From Acidimicrobiia bacterium (GTDB lineage: Bacteria > Actinomycetota > Acidimicrobiia > Acidimicrobiales > Ilumatobacteraceae): a stretch of DNA of 12,484 bases. Positions 1-4,947 of the stretch are shown here, one piece after another. The notes beneath the pieces were generated by a model that was not told the DNA's origin, did not search any database, and saw only the letters and a list, made by a program, of their open reading frames with translations. The stretch spans positions 1 through 12,484 of the forward strand of contig JACDGA010000025.1 of the NCBI GenBank assembly GCA_013815505.1. Direction: 5' to 3'. A program made the position numbers and the translations under genes. Each line of letters starts with the position of its first letter. Position 1 is the first letter of the stretch.

Positions 1-232
1 CTCGATACTCGTCGGCGGCGTGGCGCTGGGCGAGACGGTCGAAGGCGGTGTCGAGATCGGCGAGCTGCTCGGAGGGATCGCCCGTCTGGCGCAGCTCGTT
101 GCCGCTCGGATAGCGCAGCGGTTCGAGGCGGTCGCGGATGGCGGGGTCGGCGTGGTCGCGCAGCCAGTTGGGTGTCTCCATGATGTGGGCGTCGGCGTCG
201 TGGACGACGAGCCCGGTGGAGTTGTAGGTCAC
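1..232 (-). CDS. Amidohydrolase-like protein, N-terminal part (cut by window edge)
   Basis: The minus strand is open from a GTG at 232 to the left edge, giving about 77 residues. They begin VTYNSTGLVVHDADAHIMET and continue with NWLRDHADP, RDRLEPLRY and a polar segment with QLADLDTAF. The V-x-D-A-D-x-H-x-x-E pattern (about residues 10-20) is the N-terminal metal-ligand region of TIM-barrel metal-dependent amidohydrolases (amidohydrolase_2 type), where the two Asp/His positions sit on the first strand. The catalytic barrel lies outside the window, so the substrate cannot be named. The GTG start has no strong Shine-Dalgarno; the next in-frame ATG is inside the metal motif and too late. The gene diverges from the tRNA and integrase and is probably ordinary chromosomal flank. 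The family call is from memory of this motif, not from a search. Confidence 0.7.
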   Translation of the reverse strand, partial: MTYNSTGLVVHDADAHIMETPNWLRDHADPAIRDRLEPLRYPSGNELRQTGDPSEQLADLDTAFDRLAQRHAADEYR

Positions 233-288
233 GTCGCCCAGTCTTGCCCGACACCGACGTTTGGTCGAACTGGGTCGTGCGATCATCA

Positions 289-317
289 ATACTGGTCGCG
301 AAGGCAGAGGCGGACAA
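289..317 (-). promoter_or_regulatory. Possible promoter of the amidohydrolase-like gene
   Basis: On the minus strand TTGTCC (317-312) is followed after exactly 17 bp by CAGTAT (294-289), about 56 nt before the GTG at 232. The -35 and the spacing are reasonable for a sigma70-type promoter, but the -10 is poor. Confidence 0.25.
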
Positions 318-394
318 CTTGGCGAATCCTTGGACTCGTTGAGTCTCGGCGCCTGAGTCACGCGGCAGCCGAACCTGCCGCAACGCAGCCCCAG

Positions 395-421
395 TTGTCC
401 GGCTGAGGGCGCTGGTAGGGT
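395..421 (+). promoter_or_regulatory. Possible tRNA-Cys promoter
   Basis: TTGTCC (395-400) and TAGGGT (416-421) lie about 35 nt before the tRNA. The -10 fits the TANNNT pattern usual in actinobacteria. The 15-bp spacer is short, so this is tentative. A small hairpin follows (GGTGAC at 433-438 pairing with GTCACC at 447-452), lying within the presumed tRNA leader. Confidence 0.3.
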
Positions 422-455
422 CCGTGCTCCCTGGTGACGCTGCGGTGTCACCGAT

Positions 456-530
456 GGCGACGTGGCCGAGTGGCTTAGGCAGGGGCCTGCAAAGCCCCGT
501 ACCCGGGTTCGATTCCCGGCGTCGCCTCCA
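456..530 (+). tRNA. tRNA-Cys (anticodon GCA)
   Basis: A full cloverleaf can be folded by eye. The acceptor stem is GGCGACG (456-462) with CGTCGCC (520-526). The D arm is a GCC/GGC stem. The anticodon arm is GGGGC-CTGCAAA-GCCCC with anticodon GCA. The T arm is CCGGG-TTCGATT-CCCGG. The discriminator base is T (527), as is typical for tRNA-Cys, and CCA is encoded (528-530). The tyrosine-recombinase integrase 140 bp downstream suggests that the 3' half of this tRNA is an integration target. If so, the gene was kept whole by the element carrying an identical 3' segment. Confidence 0.96.
508..530 (+). other. Candidate attL core in the tRNA-Cys 3' end
   Basis: Integrases of this class commonly recombine in the T arm and 3' end of a tRNA, and the integrase gene normally sits next to that site, as here. 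No second copy of this segment was seen in the window, so the core limits and the right end of the element are unknown. This is inference from the arrangement. Confidence 0.4.
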
Positions 531-531
531 A

Positions 532-562
532 CCTCTGACCTGCTATAGTGCCAGGTCAGAGG
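532..562 (+). terminator. Strong hairpin directly after tRNA-Cys
   Basis: CCTCTGACCTG (532-542) pairs perfectly with CAGGTCAGAGG (552-562) across a 9-nt loop, starting 2 nt after the CCA. It is followed by CTATTTCT, a short T-rich stretch rather than a full U-tract. It is placed to end tRNA transcription or help 3' processing. If the tRNA is an attachment site, this hairpin would be the first thing inside the element, and an alternative role as a recombination-related inverted repeat is possible. Confidence 0.5.
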
Positions 563-627
563 CTATTTCTGTAGTGGCCGCCAGTGTCCGTCAGTGACCA
601 CTGGTGACCTGCAGAAACCGCCATTCT

Positions 628-656
628 GTACCCATCTCGTACCCATGTGGTACCCA
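628..656 (+). repeat. Three GTACCCA direct repeats at 11-bp period
   Basis: GTACCCA occurs at 628-634, 639-645 and 650-656. The spacing is exactly 11 bp, about one helical turn, so a protein could bind all three on one DNA face. They lie just before the integrase ribosome-binding site. Plausible roles are integrase arm-type sites, an excisionase site or an operator for the integrase gene. Function is inferred from position and periodicity only. Confidence 0.55.
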
Positions 657-669
657 CGAGGAGGTCTCG

Positions 670-1749
670 ATGGCATCGGTGGAGAGGCGCAACGGCGTTT
701 ACCGAGTGCGCTATCGGGATCCAGTCGGCGCCAACCGGAGCCGGACCTTCCGACGCAAAGTCGACGCCGAGCGCTACGCACGCGAGGTCGAGGTCGAGAA
801 GGACCGGGGCGCGTGGCTCGATCCGCGGAAGGCGGACACGCCGCTCGCCGAATGGACCGAGACGTTCATGTCGCTCGCCCGAACGCTGTCGCCGACGACG
901 CAGCAGACGTATCGGCGCGACCTCGACCGATACGTGCTGCCGCGCTTCGGCAACTACCGGCTCGGACGCATCCCGCCGGAGGAGATCGAGCAGTGGCTCA
1001 ACGACGAGCTGGCCGACGGAATCGCTGCGTCATCGGTGCACCGGCACTACCGAACGCTCCGTCGAGTGCTGCAGACAGCGGTCGAGAAGGACCGATTGCT
1101 CGCCAACCCCTGCGACCGAGTTCGTCCGCCGAAGGTCGCGAACCGCGAGATGGCAGTGCTGGCGTGGATTCAGGCGATCGCCCTCGCAGAGGCGCACGGC
1201 GAGCGGTTCCGCACGCTCATCTACCTCGCTGTCGAGTCAGGAATGCGTTGGAGCGAGCTGGTCGGATTGCGCCGGAAGAACGTCGATGTCGCGCGCCGCA
1301 AGGTGCGAGTCCTCGAGCAGCTCGTGCAACTCGACGACAGGTCGTGGGTTCGCCGCCCACCCAAGACATCAGCCGGTGTGCGATCGGTGACGATCTCCGC
1401 TGCGGTAGCAGAGATGCTGGCGAACCACCTCGAGCGGTTCGCCGTCGATGAGCCCGACGCGCTGGTGTTCGCGAACGCTGCGGGCAACCCGCTTTCGCAC
1501 TCGAGCTTCCTTACGCACCACTTCAAGCCGGCCCAGATGCGGGCTGGCGTAACGTGCCGCTTCCACGACCTTCGACACACGAGCGTGGCGCTCGCGATCG
1601 CCGAGGGCGCACACTCGAAGACGATCCAAGCCCGAATGGGCCACAGCTCGATCACCGTCACGCTCGACCGCTACGGCCACCTGTTCCCCGAGCTCGACGA
1701 GTCACTCGCCTCGGCGTTCGACGCCCGGCTTCGAGCTGCCCGCTCGTAA
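670..1749 (+). CDS. Site-specific integrase, tyrosine recombinase family
   Basis: A 359-aa protein of normal length for phage- or ICE-type integrases. The ATG at 670 is chosen because GAGGAGG (658-664) lies 5 nt upstream; the frame also opens earlier at 604 but that start lacks a ribosome site. Residues 1-55 form an arm-type DNA-binding domain (RRNGVYRVRYRD...). About 58-155 is the SAM-like core-binding domain (TPLAEWTETFM ... RRVLQTAVEK). About 160-345 is the catalytic domain. All catalytic positions can be seen: R193 (GMRWSEL), K232 (PPKTSAG), H299 and R302 (FHDLRH), H325 (MGHSS) and nucleophile Y335 (DRYGHL). It should therefore be active. The likely role is integration and excision at the adjacent tRNA-Cys. 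No excisionase gene was recognised beside it. Confidence 0.95.
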   Translation: MASVERRNGVYRVRYRDPVGANRSRTFRRKVDAERYAREVEVEKDRGAWLDPRKADTPLAEWTETFMSLARTLSPTTQQTYRRDLDRYVLPRFGNYRLGRIPPEEIEQWLNDELADGIAASSVHRHYRTLRRVLQTAVEKDRLLANPCDRVRPPKVANREMAVLAWIQAIALAEAHGERFRTLIYLAVESGMRWSELVGLRRKNVDVARRKVRVLEQLVQLDDRSWVRRPPKTSAGVRSVTISAAVAEMLANHLERFAVDEPDALVFANAAGNPLSHSSFLTHHFKPAQMRAGVTCRFHDLRHTSVALAIAEGAHSKTIQARMGHSSITVTLDRYGHLFPELDESLASAFDARLRAARS

Positions 1750-1773
1750 TGGCTCTAGGGGTAGCAAGCCGCA

Positions 1774-1794
1774 TCCGAAACCCGGCGTTTCGGG
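1774..1794. terminator. Hairpin between convergent genes
   Basis: CCGAAAC (1775-1781) and GTTTCGG (1787-1793) form a 7-bp stem with a CCGGC loop, extended by a T-G wobble at the base. It lies 25 nt after the integrase stop and could end transcription from either side. There is no U-tract, which is common for high-GC terminators. The rest of 1750-1964 shows nothing else clear. Confidence 0.5.
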
Positions 1795-1964
1795 ACACCT
1801 CTGTCGAGCTGAATCGCCGTGAGTTCTGGGGCACCCCGCCGTGGATCGAGGGGCCGATCAACACGACACCACGGTTGCCGTCAATATCGATCGGGGTCGC
1901 CGTCGGCCGTCCCGATCCACGCCAGTCGGAGACCCGCATGGCTGACGGACGGCTCTCGCTCCGC

Positions 1965-3191
1965 CTACTCGTCGTCCTCGCGCTGACGGAGCCTTCGCTC
2001 GGCGATCCTGTCCGAGAGCTTGCCCCTCACCGATCTCGCCTGGTTGCGGGCCTCGCTCCCGAACCGCTTGACGTCATCGAGGCCCTCTGCTCCGGTCGCA
2101 CGCGCCTCGTCCCAGCGCTCCGCGGCCGCTTCCCTCCATCGTCTCGCCTCGGACGACTCACGACCAGACTCGATCCCGAGCAGCTCGTGAAACTCGTGGA
2201 CCCCGGCCGCGACGTGGTTGCTCGACCTAACCACCGCCGGCGACTGCTTCGGGTTGAACAGCACCTTTGAGTTGGCCATGCCAACGGCCGCGTTCATACG
2301 GCCCAACAGATGCTCGGTTCTTTCTGAGATGAGCTCCAGCCGGTCCAGCCGGGCGGACCGCAGTCCGAGGCGATGCCGGTCAAGTTCATCCGGAGACGCG
2401 TCCAGCACGCGGTCGAGCTCCAGTACACCGACCGCGTCATGCAGTTCGAAGCAACGAGCCAGGACGACCAGCCACTTCTGGACCTCCGCCTCCGCTTCCT
2501 GTGCCTTCTCGGCAAGGTCCGCGATCTTGTTGCTCTCTTCGATCTTGTTCGCGAGATCTCCGAGCTGTCGCAACGCGTACCCCTGGGTCTCATGGATCGT
2601 CTGAGCCGAATTCTGCACCTTCGACCAGGTGACCTCCGAGACCCGACCCACCGCCTCGCGGACACTCATTGCCTCCCTGACCGCGAGGTCCACTCCGTCC
2701 AGGCGGGCCAACACCTGGTTCGTCTGGGCGCGAAGCACGGCGTCGAGCTTCTCGTCGATCGTGGCGAGATAGTCCGTGATCTCGTTCATCTGCTGTTGCA
2801 TCGCAAGCTGCGCCATGATCCCCGCGGCACCCGCCAGCAACGCCGGGCTGCGAACCATTGCTCCGGGCGTCTCGATCTGCAACCACTTCTTGATCGAGCC
2901 CCGCTGTCCCAACATCGCATGGCTGACGCCTCGCGTCTTGGCGGGCGTCAGCGGGTAATCATTGAGACGCTGCGCGGACTCCTTCGTCAGCTTCACCCAG
3001 CGACCCGAGTTGGCGGCGATCTCGGAACCGGTCTGCGCAACAGAAGCCCCGGCACTCAAGGCAGCTCCGAGGCAGGGGGATCCAGCGTTCGACGACAGAC
3101 CCACAGACGCCATGAAGCGTTCGACAGCCGTCGGGTTCCCAATGACCGCCAGTCCATCGCCGTCACTGATCAGCTCTACTTCGTTGTCCAA
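1965..3191 (-). CDS. Conserved-looking protein of unknown function, probable element cargo
   Basis: About 408 residues, function not recognised. The TTG at 3191 is preferred because GAGGAG (3206-3201) lies 9 to 5 nt ahead of it; a GTG at 3200 is in frame (411 aa) but touches that ribosome site. The N-terminal block holds ISDGDGLAVIGNPTAVERF (about residues 8-26), then a Gly/Ala stretch and SGRWVKLTKES. Around 110-135 is a hydrophobic Ala-rich segment (SPALLAGAAGIMAQLAMQ) that could be one membrane or membrane-associated helix. Long helical coiled-coil-like sequence follows (about 135-245: EITDYLATIDEKLDAVLRAQ). Then comes a block with VLARCFELHDAVGVLELDRV, and a very charged amphipathic C-terminal tail of about 65 residues. 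I recall similar uncharacterised actinobacterial proteins but no assigned role. Its position opposite the integrase makes it a likely cargo gene of the element. Confidence 0.8.
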   Translation of the reverse strand: MDNEVELISDGDGLAVIGNPTAVERFMASVGLSSNAGSPCLGAALSAGASVAQTGSEIAANSGRWVKLTKESAQRLNDYPLTPAKTRGVSHAMLGQRGSIKKWLQIETPGAMVRSPALLAGAAGIMAQLAMQQQMNEITDYLATIDEKLDAVLRAQTNQVLARLDGVDLAVREAMSVREAVGRVSEVTWSKVQNSAQTIHETQGYALRQLGDLANKIEESNKIADLAEKAQEAEAEVQKWLVVLARCFELHDAVGVLELDRVLDASPDELDRHRLGLRSARLDRLELISERTEHLLGRMNAAVGMANSKVLFNPKQSPAVVRSSNHVAAGVHEFHELLGIESGRESSEARRWREAAAERWDEARATGAEGLDDVKRFGSEARNQARSVRGKLSDRIAERRLRQREDDE

Positions 3192-3203
3192 CGCCGCCAC
3201 TCC

Positions 3204-3275
3204 TCAGCAGCTTGCATTCTCGGGCCCAGTCTGTAGCAGGGCACCGACAGCCTCGGTGCGAGCATCGAGTTGCAT
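3204..3275 (-). CDS. Possible 23-aa leader ORF, coupled to the gene at 1965-3191
   Basis: ATG at 3275 is preceded by GAGAGGG about 4 nt upstream, a good ribosome site. The ORF encodes MQLDARTEAVGALLQTGPEN followed by ASC, and stops with TGA at 3206-3204. That TGA overlaps the GAGGAG used by the next gene, so terminating ribosomes would sit on the next start. This is the layout of translational coupling, or of a leader peptide. The ORF is short and could be chance; it could also be the tail of a truncated gene. Confidence 0.35.
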   Translation of the reverse strand: MQLDARTEAVGALLQTGPENASC

Positions 3276-3306
3276 AGCGCCCTCTCGTCCGACCTTAACC
3301 GTCCCA

Positions 3307-3336
3307 CCGGCACTGGCACCGAGGTGCCGGTGCCGG
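3307..3336. repeat. Near-perfect 14-bp inverted repeat (hairpin)
   Basis: The left arm at 3307-3320 (CCGGCACTGGCACC) pairs with the right arm at 3323-3336 (GGTGCCGGTGCCGG) with one T-G wobble and a 2-nt centre. It is the strongest stem in the stretch 3276-3524, which otherwise holds no gene I can support. No U-tract follows on either strand. It may be a transcription stop, an operator or an element-boundary structure. Confidence 0.5.
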
Positions 3337-3524
3337 CGAGTCCGCCGGGCTGCCCCAGAAGTCGTCCCCAACCGCCGGCGCGGCGTACACCTGGATCACC
3401 CATGTAACCCGCGGTACCGGACGCTGCTCAGGCCGGGTCGTCACTGTCATTAGCGGACAGCGGCTGAGGTGGCGTCTCTTCAGCTCGCTCGGTCGGGCGC
3501 GTGACGTCGCCCAGCGTCCACCCG

Positions 3525-3761
3525 TGTGGTGACCACGCTCACGCGGATCTCCCCAGACCTGCTTACTGAATCTCCCCACTTCTGAGCATCCATCCGTCGT
3601 GGTGGGGCTCCTCCCAACGCTGGTGGTCGACCAAGACCACACCGGCGTTGAAGAGGAGCCCGACCTCGATGCTGACACCAGAGGAAGACGTGGAGATCAC
3701 ATCGTTGAAGAAGCGGGGGTGGACTATCTCGGCCATCGCCCGTCATGTCGGCCACGACCGC
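3525..3761 (+). mobile_element. IS21-family left-end remnant
   Basis: This contains a plausible left terminus (TGTGGTGACCACG from 3525), two copies of ATCTCCCCA (3547-3555 and 3570-3578, 23 bp apart) and then the start of an IstA-type transposase. Repeated short motifs near the terminus, followed by istA about 80-150 bp in, are typical of IS21-like elements. The element stops abruptly at about 3761 inside the transposase and no istB or right end follows. The exact left terminus is inferred from the TG dinucleotide and repeat positions. Confidence 0.6.
3669..3761 (+). pseudogene. istA: Truncated IS21-type transposase (istA) N-terminus
   Basis: The 31 codons begin MLTPEEDVEI and contain KKRGWTISAIARHVGHDR, the N-terminal helix-turn-helix seen at the start of IS21-family IstA proteins. 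After the DR residues the frame leaves recognisable IstA sequence (the usual K/R-T-V-R-x-Y continuation is missing) and runs antisense through the neighbouring remnant. Full IstA proteins are about 400-500 aa, so this keeps only the DNA-recognition tip and cannot transpose. Confidence 0.65.
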
Positions 3762-3762
3762 A

Positions 3763-4270
3763 TAGCCCTGATTGGTCGGGATGAAGTTGCCGTTCTGCGA
3801 AACGCAGATCTCGGTGCCCTGGGGGCGCGGGATCATGTACCGGCTCAACGGTGGACCGGCAGGTTCACCCGGGTCCACCATCTCGTAGAAGTAGTAGAAG
3901 CCGTCGCTACTGGCTCCTGGAGGCGTGCCCTCGGGAGCCGAGCCGTCGCACTCGGCCGTGCCGCTGCCGCCGGTCTCGTCGGCGAGCCCGAAGTAGCGCC
4001 CGTCCCACGTGACGACGGCGTTGTGCACGAACTCGAACCGGTCACCCGTGGTTGGGTTGGGATCCGGGATGTGCGTGTGAGGCTCGCCGTCGGACGCGGT
4101 TGGGTTCTCCGGGGTGGAGATGTCCCAGATCTGCCCGTCGCCCGCGCAGGCGGCCACAGGGATGCGCTCCTTGAGGAAGGCCTGGATGTCGTGGCACGCG
4201 CGCCGTGAAACGGCGGCGACAGCGGGCCGCCGGCGCCTGGGTACGGCGCGGTGTCGCTCGACAGCGGCTC
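3763..4270 (-). pseudogene. Remnant of secreted LVIVD/beta-propeller-like protein gene
   Basis: In one minus frame, from about 4199 down to 3763, the reading is ACHDIQAFL, GDGQIWDIS, EPHTHIPDPN, FEFVHNAVVTWDGRYFGLADE, FYYFYEMVDPG, SRYMIPRPQG and EICVSQNGNFIPTNQGYAVVA. This matches actinobacterial secreted proteins with LVIVD-type repeats as I remember them. The sequence just upstream (EPLSSDTAPYPGAGG, PLSPPFHGA) is coding-like but in a different frame. The two join at a frameshift near 4199-4205, where an extra CG (or a missing base) follows the FHGA codons. There is no start, the 5' part is missing and the 3' part is replaced by the IS21 piece at about 3755-3763. I infer a dead gene deleted on both sides. 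The family name is tentative; the broken state is clear. Confidence 0.6.
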
Positions 4271-4326
4271 CTCACGGAGGAGAGAGGCGGCCGCCGAGCC
4301 CGGGAGCTGGTCCGGCGCCTCGGCCG

Positions 4327-4947
4327 GTGCGAGCGGTGGTCTTCGACTTCGGCGGGGTGATCATCACGCCGATCACCACCGGCATCAACGCCCTCGCCGA
4401 GCGCAACCGCGCCCACCCGAGGGCGATGCTGGAGGTGTTGATCGGGCCCGACGAGACCGGCGACCACCCATGGCATCGAGCCGAACGCGGGGAGCTCACC
4501 GTCGACGAGATCCAGGCCGGTCTGTCGACGTACGCATCGAAGGCGGGGATCGAGCTGTCGGGCGACGAGATCGAGGTCCTCCTCGTGCCGACGTACACGA
4601 TCAACGACGACGTGGTCGCGCGCATCCGCGAGCTGCGGGCGAAGGGCATCCGGACCGGTCTGCTGACGAACACCTTCGCAGAGTTCCGCCCGACGCTCGA
4701 GCGCGACCTCGACCTGGAGTTGTTCGACGCCGTTGTCGAGTCGTATGCCGTCGGAGCGCGCAAGCCGGAGCCGCGGATCTACGAGGCGATGGCCGCTGCC
4801 CTCGGGGTCGACCACGCTGAGATCGTCTACCTCGACGACTTCCCGCAGAACCTCGCCCCCGCGCAGGAGCTGGGTTGGCAGACCGTCCACGTCACCGACG
4901 TGGCGTCGGCGCTCGACGAGCTGGACCGCCTCATCCGTTCGCAGTGA
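4327..4947 (+). CDS. HAD-superfamily hydrolase (subfamily IA-like phosphatase)
   Basis: A 206-aa protein from the GTG at 4327. The frame opens earlier (4114), but that extension runs antisense to the propeller-like remnant and looks non-coding, so the start is set just before the first HAD motif. Motif I is VVFDFGG with nucleophile D7; the usual second Asp is replaced by Gly, as in many FDFGGV-type HAD proteins. A helical cap lies at about 15-95. Motif II is LLTNT (T114/N115), motif III has K146 (ARKPEPRIY), and motif IV is VYLDD (D170/D171). The set is complete, so a Mg-dependent phosphatase or related hydrolase is expected; the substrate is unknown. No good ribosome site is visible, and the upstream region is rearranged, so its native promoter may be lost. 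Its last 17 bp overlap the end of the convergent gene. Confidence 0.85.
   Translation: MRAVVFDFGGVIITPITTGINALAERNRAHPRAMLEVLIGPDETGDHPWHRAERGELTVDEIQAGLSTYASKAGIELSGDEIEVLLVPTYTINDDVVARIRELRAKGIRTGLLTNTFAEFRPTLERDLDLELFDAVVESYAVGARKPEPRIYEAMAAALGVDHAEIVYLDDFPQNLAPAQELGWQTVHVTDVASALDELDRLIRSQ

Noticed and set aside
231..241. ACGTCGCCCAG also found near 3504 as a possible att repeat
   Set aside because: Only 11 bp, not extended on either side and not related to the tRNA end; chance is sufficient.
581..604. Inverted repeat CCAGTG...CACTGG before the integrase
   Set aside because: Short arms and several competing pairings with neighbouring CAGTG copies; may be part of integrase binding sites but cannot be resolved by eye.
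594..1451. Long open frame on + overlapping the integrase
   Set aside because: Arg/Pro-rich out-of-frame shadow of the integrase with no ribosome site or family likeness.
1658..1939. Minus-strand frame with IDIDGNRGVVLIGPSIHGG
   Set aside because: Protein-like in part, but it overlaps the integrase end and has no ribosome site or recognised family; too weak to call a remnant.
3295..3678. Minus-strand frame across the gene-free stretch
   Set aside because: Runs through the hairpin and the IS21 end with no coherent domain; treated as chance.
4114..4326. Upstream extension of the HAD gene
   Set aside because: It runs antisense to the propeller-like remnant and is not HAD-like; the first motif begins right after the GTG at 4327.
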